A stretch of 64,000 bases of DNA from Ceratorhiza oryzae-sativae (taxonomy: Eukaryota > Basidiomycota > Agaricomycetes > Cantharellales > Ceratobasidiaceae): the NCBI GenBank assembly GCA_030998015.1, contig JARWMV010000251.1:434001-498000 (forward strand), in the 5' to 3' direction. The translations under genes were made by a program, and so were the position numbers. The notes under the pieces are model-generated. The model worked only from the letters and a program-made list of their open reading frames with translations. It did no database searches and was not told where the DNA came from. Shown here one piece after another: positions 31,001-45,624 of this stretch. Every line of letters starts with the position of its first letter. The stretch's first letter is position 1.

Positions 31001-32429
31001 TTAAGCCAACGATGAAGCCGGTCGTGCTTTCTTCGACCTAATTTCTCTCGCTAGGTATGCCTTGCCAGCCCGACTGGAATTATCTCGCTTGAGTTCGTTG
31101 GATATCCAAGCCCCAACGTGCACCAGCGCAGGAAGATCGATGCCAGTCCTATAACCACACCCGTGGAGCGCGTGAACGACATCCTATTCCATAACTCCCA
31201 AAGTCAGCTTGGGAAAGGCCCAGCTACGATAGCACGTACCTCCGTCGCCACGTTGCCAGTTGCCCCGGGAGAGTACGGACAACCGCCAAGACCGGCAACT
31301 GGTTTGGATCGTCAACACTCGCTAATCACATACTCTGCAGAACATAGCAATGCACCAGAACTGTCTACCGTGCGGACCCCAGCCTACAATTCGCATCGTT
31401 AGTCACGGCTTCTCAAACACCACGAGCAAACCTTACTTCTACAGCAGCCATTACATTCGAGATACCCATCCCAAATGTATCGTGGTTCTTGTCACAAATC
31501 AATTCCAGTTCGATAGCCTAGGATAGATTCACGTACATGCGCCTGCGAACATAAAAAACGGCATTAATTTGGAATAAACCTACTTGATCCCCAACAGAAC
31601 TTACAGCGAGCAGGTTGATAGGTACATCCTTCACCACTTCATTCAGCATCACAAGCATACTGGCGGGCGTTCCAGTCCCAACAGTATCCCCCAAAGAGAC
31701 CTCGTAGCACCCCATTTGGACTAATTCTTTTGCCACATCCCTAACGCTCCTGGGATCCGTCTCTCCGTCGTATGGACACGATATGACGGTACTGATATAG
31801 CCGCGCACACGAAGTCCGTTTTCGAGTGCCCGCTGTATCACAGGCGCGAGTCGAACAAGCGATTCGGCTATAGTGCAGTTGGTATTGGCTTTGTTGAATC
31901 CATCAGACGCCGCGGTGAAAACAGCAATTTCATCCGTAAGGGGTGGAGACGCAGAGGAATGCTGGGAAAGGAGTGCGAGCAAGGTATCGAGTCCTTTCAT
32001 ATTGGGAACCTGACGGAAGATATATGGAGAACGGTATATCGATACCAGGAGTGCATACCAGTACTGGATAGCGAACGCCCGGTATCCTTTTCATCTCCGA
32101 AATGACTTCTGCCGTTCCGGCCATCTATGAACGTAGACATCGAGTTTGCCGCTCTCAAGCAGGTGGGTATACCGATAGCTTACCTGTGGTACCCACTTTG
32201 GCGAGACGAAACTCCCAGATTCTATAATCTTAGCCCCCGCCGCACCTAGCCGATTGATTAATTCGACTTTTACGTCCTTTGGGATCGCTGTGGGCTCGTT
32301 TTGAAGGCCATCGCGGGGCCCGACTTCCACGATACGGACAAAATTGTCAGTTGGCGTTACGATAGTTCGTTTGAGTATACGAGCTGGGGTCTGGATGGCA
32401 AGCCGGCGAGAGGAGGCAATAATGGACAT
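31001..32429 (-). CDS. Hydroxymethylglutaryl-CoA lyase
   Basis: Cleaves HMG-CoA to acetyl-CoA and acetoacetate in leucine catabolism and ketogenesis, normally in mitochondria. The N-terminus from the ATG at 32429 is basic and Ser-rich like a mitochondrial presequence (MSIIASSRRLAIQ). Family blocks appear in order across exons: VGPRDGLQNE (catalytic Arg and Asp), ESGSFVSPKWVPQ, MAGTAEVISEMKRIPGVRY, MKGLDTLLALL, GYISTVISCPYDGE, SLGDTVGTGTP, HDTFGMGISN, the GLGGCPYSPGATGN loop with catalytic Cys and metal-ligand Asn, and a C-terminal DVVHALHGCGYRTGIDL. At least seven introns have GT/AG borders. The metal-ligand motif HxHDTFG is complete only if a 6-nt exon (31537-31542) is spliced in. Divergent from the carboxylesterase at 33070. 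Confidence 0.93.
31537..31542 (-). other. Candidate 6-nt micro-exon of HMG-CoA lyase encoding Ala-His
   Basis: On the minus strand GCGCAT lies between an acceptor (TTCGCAG) and a donor (GTACGT). The upstream intron is then 62 nt (31543-31604, donor GTAAGT) and the downstream one 49 nt (31488-31536, acceptor ACAAG). Splicing gives LLA-AH-NHDTFG, restoring the first His of the family's HxHDTxG metal-binding motif; skipping it leaves LLA-NHDTFG. Confidence 0.65.
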
Positions 32430-33069
32430 GGCGCGTTCCAAGACGTGAAGAAAACGCGGTCGTGGATAATACCATGGTGTTCGGCCAGGTGACCTGGCTC
32501 ATCCCGAGTTCCGGCTTGACTTGCGGGTCAATGCAAATATGCCTAAACATACCGCGCTTCCTGACCAACTACCACCACGATTGAATTCCGCTCTCGACAC
32601 AGGTTGGCACATTATTAGCTGCGTGATGGGACCTGGATCGCTCGATGGACATTGTGTACGACTGGCTGATCCGTCTCTAGTGGGGCAGGTTCTCAACGCG
32701 ATCCACTCGGGGATTAGTCTACCCAGCAACAGTGCGGGTGTACGCCGCTGGGCCATATCAGCGCACACAATCATCGTTTCTTGGCGATGATATATTCTAT
32801 CCGAGTGACACAGCCTGGGAAGGTGTCAAAAATATTTCCTATTCTGACTTCAACGGTATCATATCCCACGCTGCGCCTGTAGTTGAGCCCGAATCCAGCA
32901 ACTCCGGGCGTCCAGGCACCCTGGCCGGCCATTGCGACCTCAACTCTAGATTGCTTGCTGAGTCTGTTGCGGATATACTCGTGATAACCTCCTGGTCGCG
33001 CGGAGTATATGTAGCTCGCGTGGATTGATCGCTAGGCATCTTGTCTTCCTTCTGTCCAGAACTTCAAAG
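32430..33069. promoter_or_regulatory. Divergent intergenic region of HMG-CoA lyase and carboxylesterase
   Basis: About 640 bp between two start codons facing away from each other. Several short open frames exist on both strands but none has a recognisable domain. The region presumably contains both promoters; no clear regulatory motif was identified. Confidence 0.5.
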
Positions 33070-35376
<2,307 letters not shown>

Positions 35377-38300
35377 ACTTTCTCGAACTTTAAATTAATT
35401 TAGGGGTTAAATTTCTATTGAAGCTCTGGATGCGGGGGGGGGAGCCTTTGATGTGCAGCTGTGTAGCGGAGCCGGCAGAGACACACAAGTCGAGCAACGC
35501 TTCACAAGCGGTGTCAAGTTCTCAGCCAAGTCGCAAAAGCTAGCCAAAACTAAGGACGTAGAGAGATCGCTCATAGTCCAGAGTGGGTCGAAATGAACAT
35601 GTGGGGGGGGGGAGGTTGAAGACTGATAAGAACAGGGTAGTGGAAGTTGCAGAGATGACGTATTAGGCTGGAAATCAGCTTGCATATCGACTAATGTATC
35701 CATTTCCCCTCATGCTGTGGTAGCCGGTCGCTCCTAATCATGCATTATTAGCAACAATTTCGTTTTTCGTGTTTTCGCTAAAAGAAAACGGAAACAATGG
35801 AAGTGTGTGTACAAGGGTGGTAGTGCAATGCCGAAGATGTTGTATAACGTTGACAAGTTACTAGCCTTGCGCTATCTTTCCTCATTGGACTGCATATATG
35901 CGGTTATTTAGCCTATTCACGCGTATTTAGTGGATAAAGCTAGCAGAACAAAAGCCTATGTACGAAAGTGCACGAGACAACTCGGGACACAAGGAATGCT
36001 ATAGGAACGTCATATCTGGGCCTAAGGCGCAAAAACATACAGGTCGAGCCGGATTCACAAGGAACAAAATCCTATACTCCACACTATGCTACCGAAAACG
36101 GAATGACACAGCTATAATTTTTCAATAACGCGTAGCAAAAGTGGTTCACAACGTATAGTAAACGGTCAGACAGTATCAGGAAATATCTATAACCACGCCC
36201 TTCGTAACAATTCACTTGTGCTCAACAGAGATACCTTCTGAGTAGCCAGATCATATTTCGCCATTTCGCCAGGCACCCATTATTTAGTGCCCGAGTGCAG
36301 CTCACATACAACAACCCTTTTCTAGACCTTTAAATTTGATCAACCCGTGCCGGGAGATACTCCTGTCGCCCCGCCAATCACGTCAAGCAACCAACCAGAC
36401 CCAGTACCAGGCTTGATATGATTGGCTATGCTTAGGCCTCCAAAGCCGAAACAACCCTACAGACTAACATAAATATTGAGGAATAATTACTTGTAGATTC
36501 GGTCTTGCGCGGTGTTGCTCCTGGCGCCTTTGAGGTATGTGACCTGGAGCGACCATATTGGACCGACGCCAACAATAATACCTTCTAGATCTCGAAGGAG
36601 GCGGGTTCGATCGAGGTAGGCGTTGCGCCCAACAACTCGAGTCGAAATTGTCTTGGCTTGACCATGGGGCGGTTCTACCTCGGCCGGCTTCCGATTGGTT
36701 GACTCTGTGTGTATATAGATTGAGAAAAAAAATCATAGGATGTCAGAGACAGTACACTGCCAAAGAAGTGATTTCGAGATCGACGTCACACGTGTTGGGG
36801 ACGCCAGCTGGACCTTGCCGGTCTAACAGTGGCGAGGTTAACGCGAGGCGTTTGAGGTCGAGTTAAAATTCGTACCTGCTCGTTGCGGCGGACATGACCC
36901 CCCCCCCCAACTGAGGCCATGCCTTTCCCAGCTTGTGCCACGCCCGCTCAAACTTTTCCATCTCAACAGTGCCACTAAACGTAAGGCTAGCGCATAAAGT
37001 CATGGGGTCTAGGAGCGCGCTTTTGTTCATGCAGCTGAGCTCGATGATACGAACCACATAGAATAGAAGTAAATGTGGGTGACCAATGATATTGCACCGA
37101 GGGGGGATGCGAGCAAGCAAGACGCACGAGACTCAACCCCCCCCCCACCTCAAACCGTCTCCAACCAGGGAGCGAGCAAGTTTTCATATTTCTCGAGAGC
37201 GATTTGCTTCATACGTATACTTTTGTCCTTTTTATGTATCGTACGTTATCAGTCGAGTGACAAAATTGTCCTGATCCGCGCATATACCCAAGGATCTTCG
37301 ATAGTGGGACCCTAGAGGTTGATGAGGTTACCGTCATAGGCAGTCTTCGAACTAACCTATTCGGCTCTGTGATTGATTGAATTATTGCACCCTGGCGCGA
37401 AGCATTAGAATTATGGGAAATTCGTTTGGGCTAGGTCGCGTTTTTGCCTCGTTCAAGCCACAAAAAAATTCAAGTGCGAAGAGGATTGACCACAAATCGG
37501 AGGTCAAACGGGGTGTGGCCGTGTGGGTGGAATAGTTGAGTATAACATTAGAGAGACCCTTGAATGTATTCAGTCTTGGGTGCGCTAGGCTGGCGTGCCG
37601 TGGCCATACGCTGACCCGAATACTTTTTACCCTCCGCCCCAATCGTCGGGGGTCCGCCCTAAGAAGACCTTTTTGGGTGCTATCTGGGGTACTCCGCAAA
37701 TTCCCACCTAAAAAGACGCTCGGCCCTCGGCGCACAGGACCAACCAATCCATCCCGGCTGCAACACAGATTGAGGAGCGAATGACTTTGACTGTATAAGC
37801 CCGAGTTGGGTTGGGCAAGATTAAGACGTGCTTCCTATGTCCGTGAGCGCTTCGGCGATATCCTGTGCCAGGCGCGCCAGGGACCATGATCGAAATACCG
37901 CGAGGCATGACCGAGCGGTATCTGAGTGTGCTGTGCAAGGGCCGCTTTGGAGACCTTGGTGACGCCACCTAGTTATTTCTGGACCAGGAGCGGGAAGATA
38001 TCTATAGCTTCGAATCTGGTGTTGCGTAAGAGGATATTTTTGGATAGCGCCGGATTGAATACCGTTTGTCTGTACAAAGCGGTTGAGCACTGGTTGCTAT
38101 TCTCAGACAAACAGGGTTCAACAAAAGATAGCCAGAACCCAGGCCTACAGAGATCTGATTTCCCCAAAGGGCTGAGATGAAGTGTCGAGGCGCTCGGGGG
38201 TTGTGCGTAGAGCAGTGCAAAGAGGTGATCGCTCTGGACTTTGCGTTCGGGTTCAGACGAATTCCGGTGCATGTGTTGTGGAGATAACGCTCAACGCGCA

Positions 38301-38857
38301 GAGTTTACGTCCTCAAATGGATGTGTGGGCCTCCGATCGATGGGCAAGCGGCAAGTCCAGGGTTTTTTTAGAGAATCACGACGCACGCGCAACTGGGTTT
38401 TGTATGGGTGTTGGGAGAAGGGATCCAGGACAGATGTCGCGTCTCACGCCAGGGACCTCCGTATTGATGTATGCTGGGGCTAAATTGGACCAAGATGGAA
38501 GTGATGGAGAGAAGGGAGGAGAACAAGCGCCCAGCTGTCGGCCCAGGATTGATGCCAAGGAGTCTTGTCCACTGGCCGTGTGGCTCGGCGCGGGCTCAGC
38601 GGTTGTCGGTGCGGGCTGGGATTGTGCCAATGGATGAGGCAGGGCAGCATACACAGGAGCGGTCTTGCATGGGCGGTGCCAATCCACGCCGTGCTGAGTC
38701 AGGGCGCCTGCTGGAACCGCGGACCGCCGCAGGCACAGATAGCGAATTTGCGCTGAGCTACGCCTCGGCTTGCTCGCGACGACCTCCTCATTTTTCTGTC
38801 CCGAGACCGCCGGCTGCAGCACACCCGGGCCCTCCTCCGCCTCCCCCCGCCGCTCCC
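35377..38857. other. Long intergenic region, no supported gene
   Basis: About 3.5 kb with G- and C-homopolymers (35435, 35605, 36899 and 37139 areas) and overlapping short frames on both strands. None has a recognisable domain or consistent introns. The last 400 bp are GC-rich and probably contain the promoter and 5' UTR of the GH16-type gene, since its frame is open far upstream of its likely ATG. Confidence 0.45.
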
Positions 38858-41547
38858 ATGGTCTCTCCGCCCGCCTCCTTCGAACCCCCCATGGCCCAAA
38901 ACGCTGACCGCCCCGCGTCGTACGGGCCCGTTCCGACGTCGCCCAGCACCCCAACCACGCCTGTCGGCGATCCCTCGCGCCTCCAGTCCACCACCGCCCC
39001 CCGCGCCCCGTCGACATACGTCCCGAGTCCGCTGAACCCAAATGCCCCAATGCCGTCTGGCCGGTCGCGCCCGCCCTCAGCCGGCTCCTCGGCGCTCCAT
39101 GCCGAATTCGCGGAGCTCAACAACCGCGACGGCGGCAGCAGCTCCGACGGCGACCCTCGCAACACCCTCAATGTCCTTGCATATGACCGCAACACCTTGT
39201 ACGCGGTGAGTCGGCCGTCCACGTCCAACCCCCCTTCCGCGTGGCATTCCCGTCAGAGGTCCGCAGGATGCTCAACGCCCTTTTCTTCCGAACTCCAGCC
39301 GCTACGCCCGCCGTCCACAGCGGTCAACCACCGATTCTCGACCATGTCCTCGGCAGGATCCATTCTCTCGTTTGCATCCGACTCCAAATACCCTGTCTAC
39401 GCGCAGAACAACAATTCAAACGCCGGCTTTGCCGAGGGATATCCGTATCACGGCGACTCGCCAGACATGTGGGCCCCATTAGACGATGGCCCGGAGGATG
39501 ACGATGCCCTGCACGAGCCCGATCCAAAGGGGTACAAGGAATCCATAGGTCTCAGCGGCCGAGGTTGTTTCAACGTCAGCATGCTGCTTCTCGTCATCTT
39601 GGCCCTCCTTGCGCTCTTTATCAGTTACCCGATTGTGCATTACGTCCAGGTCGGACTCTTCCCCACCTCCAACATCGTCAACAGCACCGGTCAAGTCGCG
39701 GTCCTGTATGACCTCATCACACTCTTCTCACCAATTAACACTGACGGCATCCTTGCAGGCCCGGCCTCCCGAATTTGATTGACAAGGATACTCCCGACTC
39801 TGCAAAGACCAGGACAGGCTTTGATGGCCAGGAGTACGAGCTGGTTTTTTCGGACGAGTTTAACCAGGATGGCCGATCGTTCTACCCTGGTCAGTTGGTT
39901 CTGCCCCCCCAATGTGCTTGCCTCGCTCATCGCGCGATGCCCGAATTTCTTTCAGGTGATGACCCATTCTGGGAAGCTGTCGATCTGAACTACTGGGCGA
40001 CAAAGGACTTAGAGTGGTATGACCCGGGCAACGTCCAGACAAAAGGCGGTAACCTAGTCATCACACTCGAAAGCGTGTTGAACCATGACTTGAGCTACCG
40101 ATCGGGCATGCTGCAGTCGTGGAACAAGTTTTGCTTTACAAACGGCTACATCGAATGTGAGTCCGCAGCCCTGATGCGCCGCAGCCGTCCTGACTTGGGC
40201 GTTAGTCAACATGTCGCTCCCTGGGCAAGCAAACGTGGCAGGATATGTACGTTATACCCCCATGGTTTTGCACCGCTTTTACTGATCTTATTCGCCGATC
40301 TACAGTGGCCTGGAGTGCGTGAGATGATGTGATCTTGCCCGCGTGACTTGCTGATTTGGACATGTTAGGCGTGGATCATGGGGAACCTCGGTCGACCTGG
40401 CTATGGTGGTACGACCTACGGAGTCTGGCCGTATACGTGAGTCAGTTTTTATACTCGCCCCACCTCATTCTCATAATTTTTCGCCAGCTACGACTCTTGC
40501 GATATTGGCACTTTCCCGAATCAAACTAGGAAAGACGGCACCCCAACGACCAACGCCATTGGTGGAACGAAAAAGTACAACTATCAGTTGTCTGTGCTTC
40601 CCGGACAGAAGCTCTCGTCAGTTGGTCAATTAATTCGTTTTGGCTTTGGCTCATAATACTTTCTAGAGCATGCACCTGCCCGAACACTCCTTCGAGCGAG
40701 TACCCCGGCCCCACTTACAACACCGGTCGCGGTGCACCGGAAATCGACGCTCTCGAGGCGCAAAAGAACAAGCTTGGCGATGGCGGCAAGGTCTCCCAGT
40801 CGGCCCAGTTTGCTCCGTTCAGCTTCAACTATACGTTTGACATGTCCCATGTTACGGTCTATGATCCTCCATCACGGCCTTCAACGACTATAGGGGTTCT
40901 GCTGTGTGAGTAGGATTGGCTTTGGAACCCCATAGTCCCTAACACGGTGCGATAGGCAACAAGCCGTGTCGGCCTTGACAACGTTACCCGAGGATATCTA
41001 TGAACAAACTCAGGGTCATTTCCAAACGTTCGGTTTCGAGTACAACGCGCACAAGAACGCACGTGACCAGGCTTACATCAACTGGATTTCGAGCGGCGTG
41101 CAATCGTTGAGCATGACAGCTGGTGCGGTGGGACCTGATGCCATGGCTGAGATTTCCAATCGGCTGGTGCCGGAGGAGCCAATGGTGAGTGTTGACGCCT
41201 TGTACAAGTTTTCCTCAAACCAAGCATCGTGTGTCTAGTCGATCGTGATGAACTTGGCGATATCCGAGTCGTTCCAAAGGGTCGACGTAGCAAGCATGGT
41301 GTTCCCGAGCGAGCTCAAGATCGATTACGTGCGAGTATATCAACGCAAGAACGAGAAGAATATTGGCTGCGATCCGAGGGATTACCCGACGTCAAAATAC
41401 ATCGCGGACCATATCGATGTATACACCAACGCCAATATCACTAAATGGCCATACGCGTTCCCAAAGAATTCATTGGTGAGCCTATTCCAACTCGTTTGCA
41501 AATGGTCACTGACATTACGTATGACGTAGTACGATGGGTGTGATTAA
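38858..41547 (+). CDS. Beta-glucan synthesis-associated protein, SKN1/KRE6 type (GH16 fold)
   Basis: A type II membrane protein needed for beta-1,6-glucan in the fungal wall. The ATG at 38858 (MVSPPASFEPP) precedes a Pro/Ser-rich cytosolic tail. A single membrane segment follows (FNVSMLLLVILALLALFISY), then the lumenal domain: LPNLIDKDTPDS, YELVFSDEFN, WEAVDLNYWATKDLEWYDP, GNLVITLES, the WPGAWIMGNLGRPGYG block and the GH16 ExDxxE motif inside GAPEIDALEAQ. The C-terminal half has FQTFGFEY, VPEEPMSIVMNLAIS, IDYVRVYQ and a last short exon YDGCD. Several 50-60-nt introns. A one-base phase change at about 40863-40872 (after FDMSHVTVYDP) separates the halves with no plausible intron. Confidence 0.88.
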
Positions 41548-42602
41548 GATGGTTTCCTTTGAATTTGGATTGGACTGTGCTGCAGGCTTGGGCCCCCCTT
41601 TTTTTTTATAAATGGACTCGCAATTTTTAGTTAGTTACAAGCATCATTTGCTACTTCTCTCATACTACTCTCCTTCAAGATATGCTCTCGTTTCCACTCT
41701 TACTCATTCGCCTACTGTTTGCAACAAAGTACACTTGGATTGGTTGTCTAGGAGAGATGATCATATTTATTATGTTTCTTCAGTCCCATGATATTCTGCA
41801 CACGGACGTTGCGAAATGGGAGCCTCGGTGGGCTAGGCTTACACTTTTTCTTCTCCTTGCAGACCCAGGGAATTCCTTCCTTTTTTACCTTGTTGCTTCA
41901 TGGAGTTGTATCTTCATCTTTTGTTGCACACCAACCCTTCCTTATGTCAACTATAATCCGGTCTTGCGTTCTTTTCACTTTTGGTTTGCGGTTTGGTTGC
42001 AGCTTGCGTACAACTAGGTCTAGAATACGAGTATACATATGAGTTTTTCGAGTGCTTGAACGACCAAAGGATTGGGAGTTGCGAAGCAACTAGGAAGCGG
42101 CTCTCCTCTGGGAAAAGGCAATTCCGTTTCGAGGATCGCCCGGGTGTTGTTGCCACGCCGCCACCGACTCTGCCGCTGATCGAGCCGACAGGGTCAGGGG
42201 GGCCATGTGCAATGGGCAGGGTATGTTTGGACCGATTCCATCCGGAAGGTGGGCGCCGTCATGTGTCCCACACGGTTATATACTCAGCTACGTCGGCGCA
42301 CGGTTTGGCTCTTTCCCCCTCGTTCTCTCCCCTCGCTCGCAGAGGCTCCGTCGCTCGTTTCCTGGCTGTCTGTGTTCCACAGGCGCCGCTTTCACTCGTT
42401 TAGATTGTCTCTTGGAGCGCGAATAGGTTGGGTTTTCGACTGGCTCGGACATCGGCTGCGAGTCGTTTGCCTGGTGCTTGCTCTGAACACAACGAGTCTG
42501 TTTTTTTTTCCTTGTGGAGAATTTGACTGGGAGGTGAGTGAAATCATATGCCAGATAGCTCAGGGATTAGTCCGCTCATCAGAGTCTTGGCTGTTTCTAG
42601 CC
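41548..42602. other. Intergenic region; possible upstream exons of the next gene
   Basis: The 3' flank of the GH16 gene, then T-rich DNA. A long frame from 42207 runs in phase into the next gene's first recognisable exon but contains no known domain; it may be 5' UTR or a signal-peptide exon (VVCLVLALNTTSLFFF). Confidence 0.35.
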
Positions 42603-43797
42603 ATGTCTAGCTCGGCATCTACGTCGACGAAACGAGTGACAAGCTCAAAGAGTGCTACTGCTACCGCTAGCACATCAACCCGCAGCAGCCTTCCCGTGTC
42701 ATCCGAGAACCTTGCGTCTTCGGGTTCGACGGCTCTGTTGACCCCAACCGCGACGATTACCAATTCGATCCCGACTGCGAGTGATCCAGCTGCCGTCGGA
42801 CAATGGCTCGAATTCCTCTGCTCCGCCTGTGGCAGCATCTTGTCGTCGGTGAGTCGTTGCGCCACAGCTTCCGCTCGGTCTCCAATTAAATTAAACTGTC
42901 GAAAAAGTCATCGTCCTACTCGGTTTAATTTCAGCTGGCGTTACCTTTTTCCTCTGCAAGCGCAAGAAAAGGAAGCAGCGCTCAACGGAAGAACCGCACC
43001 TCTTGAATCACGAGCCAAAACGGAGAGAAAGCCAGCTCCAGCCCGCCATATCCGATGTTCTTCCCGGCTCACCATCCAAGGCTCGCGACGACTATGACGA
43101 TGACATCAAATCGCCCATCGACTCGCTCGATAGCGGTTTGGACCTCACTTCCCGCGCGAAACCACGCACCTCGCGTGCCTCGTCTTCGATTTTCGTACCA
43201 GACGACACCACGACTGTTGCGTCGCGTTCACATTTCTTGCGGCCCCTCTCACTGGGCGAGCCGATCGGGTTGAAAAGCGCGCAGCTGTCGACCGGCCAAA
43301 TGCCAACGTTACCCGAGAGCCCACTTCAGCCGAATACAAACATGCAGCAACGCACAAATCCACCGACGACGTCTGAAAGTTCAGGCTCTTCCGAGGGAGG
43401 GGATCATGACAAAAAGTCGCTGCATACATTCACGGTGACGCGTCCTGATACCCCTGAAGTCCCGCCAGTCCCGCCTATCCCAGCCCAACTCCCAGCCCTT
43501 CCCTTGTTACCGCCGATCCGGACCTCTCTCTTCACCGGAAGAGAGAGGCGGGATTCGAGTAACACGCTGGCACCGTCGCGATACGACGTATCTTCCCGCC
43601 CCCAGAGTATGGTCTCTGTTTACTCGACTCGCACGTATCAGACCGAGGCCGAAGTTGTATCACCTACGCTGTCCCCGGACATCGCCGAGGTTTTGAGTCG
43701 ACTGAAAAAGCGCATTTCGACACCTTGGTCGATCAATTCGATCAGTACCGCACGGCTGGAGCGGATGAGCGTGACCAGAGCGAGTGAAGAGGCTTGA
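42603..43797 (+). CDS. Ser/Thr-rich single-pass membrane protein, function unknown
   Basis: The N-terminal part after the ATG at 42603 is almost entirely Ser/Thr/Ala (TSSKSATATASTSTRSS), as in O-mannosylated wall-stress sensors or mid2-like proteins. After an intron near 42849-42900 (GTGAGT to AAAAG) comes one membrane helix, IVLLGLISAGVTFFLC, with a basic stop-transfer KRKKRKQR. A cytosolic tail of about 260 residues is Pro/Ser-rich (PEVPPVPPIPAQLPALPLLP) and ends SVTRASEEA. The splice phase does not join the two open frames perfectly with the strongest donor, so the exact exon border, or an extra small exon, is unsure. A sensor-like role is inference. Confidence 0.6.
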
Positions 43798-45624
43798 TTC
43801 TTGGACGGATGTCTGACTCTTCTCCTGTTTTTCTTCTATTCAATTTTGGACATGAACTTTGGCGTTGTTCTTTTTCTATCAAATGGGTTTGTTGTGCCTT
43901 TGTTGTCGTCCTATTCGTTTTCTTTCCGATTTATGCTATCCTTTTTTTTGGTACAGCGCTTTCGGTGCTGTATTCCTTTGACTAGTTTCCACAAACCCCT
44001 AGGTTATACATAAATTACCACCAGTCAGTCTTGAAACCCTTGTGAACCGAACACCAGGCATTGCTTTCTGAATGCGGGGGTGGCATTTGCTTAAAGTTAC
44101 TGTCTATATGCACTAGAGGTGTAAACTAAAATAGTTCAACAAGTTTGAAAGTTTCACAACTCCGAATGGTCTCGTCAAGGCCGCCGAGATGAATCATACT
44201 GCTGTACGTCATAGATCCCTGGAGCCATCGGCATGCCGACCCACTCGGTGGAATTTCGGCCTTGACCGGACACACTACATGACAGAAAACACAATACAAG
44301 GCGGCGAGCAACATCGACCGCGAAACAAAATGAGCATTCATAACAGAGGGTATTCAATAAAAATATAAGCGGCCTACCACCACAACGCAAGCCTGGCGGA
44401 ACAACCCAGAGTAAGTGAAGCGGCCTTGTCGGGGCACATGGAGACAACTCGAGAGTCTGTCGAACGTCTGTCACCCTCAAACAAGGAGAAGCCCGCGTTC
44501 GCGCATACGAGTTCTCCACTCGTCGGGCTGGACGTCTTGGTGCTTCCGAGCATGGCGAATTCGCCGCATGCAAGTTCCCTACGCAGGTTATTTACGTTCC
44601 TACTCGCCCAATGAATGTATCCCGGGTGCGTGGCGAGAGGGCTAGTTTCGATTATTGCTAGCGCGTTTGAGTACAAATTACGTGGCTATGGGATCGGAAA
44701 ACATGATCGATTCCGAGTAAGTTGAAAGACAGATCCATTGCCGAGCAACGTGGCTGGTTAGGTAGGAGGTTGGGGTGTATAATCGTCGTATGGCGCGATC
44801 ATAAGTGAGTACGGCTCATCGGGCAAGCACATTCCCAGAGACGGTGTTTTCGATGAATCGGTAACTTTAGCGATAAAACGAAAAAAAAAGTGCGATGGCC
44901 AAGTGGCGGACGGCCGATCAGTTGTGGCGCTTCTAAATAGAAAGGGTTAAGGTGGCTACTCAGAGCTGACATATTCGTGCGTTATAATGTTGCCAGTTTC
45001 GAGCCTGCCTTGGCTTTGGATCAGAGTGGCCAGACCTGGTTTTTGGTGGTAGTAGTCTAGTTGAATGCATGTATAACCAATCAGGGGGCACTCATGTGCT
45101 GGATTCTCTGGTAAGGTGCTTGTGGCTTTATTTTGCCTGCATCGCTTCTACACAGCAAACCGTTAGCAGACCTAGGAAGTTTGATAGCCTTACGGAAGTT
45201 GCGTGAACGCGGATCGATCGAAGCGTTTCATATACCCACCCTGCTTGGAGGGATCTCTATCTATGACTACCTTGAAATTCGTGCGGAAAGTTGGGTGTGT
45301 CGTTTATTTTGTTGTCCGGGATCTTTCCTCCCAGGCTATATGCGCATCTATTATGAGGGGACCAAACCCGAGACTTCTAGTCCTATTTTTATTCTTATCA
45401 TATTCGCAGATCGTTGAATTACGTTACGTACAATAAACTCGTTTCGTCTGCACACACAACATATTTCGTAGTTTCGCTAGGCAAAGCTAGGAATAATGGA
45501 ACCCCTCTCGCTAAACCTGATTTTCACGCTTACTTTCCAAATTCGAAGAAATTGTATTTATCGAACTGTGCTAGGAGACATTAGAACATATGTGGCAGAT
45601 TTGTTCTCCAGATTTTCAGGGAGA
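43798..45624. other. Intergenic region, no supported gene
   Basis: Roughly 1.8 kb. Overlapping frames at 44126-44676 on both strands lack domains and splice support. An A9-type run is near 44880. Nothing else recognised. Confidence 0.45.

Noticed and set aside
31118..31402. 94-codon plus-strand frame
   Set aside because: It is antisense to the last exons of HMG-CoA lyase, which match the family well.
36550..36625. Possible tRNA gene (GGTTCGATC match)
   Set aside because: No acceptor or anticodon arms can be formed around the match.
38182..38640. 151-codon plus-strand frame
   Set aside because: No recognisable domain; more likely upstream region of the GH16-type gene.
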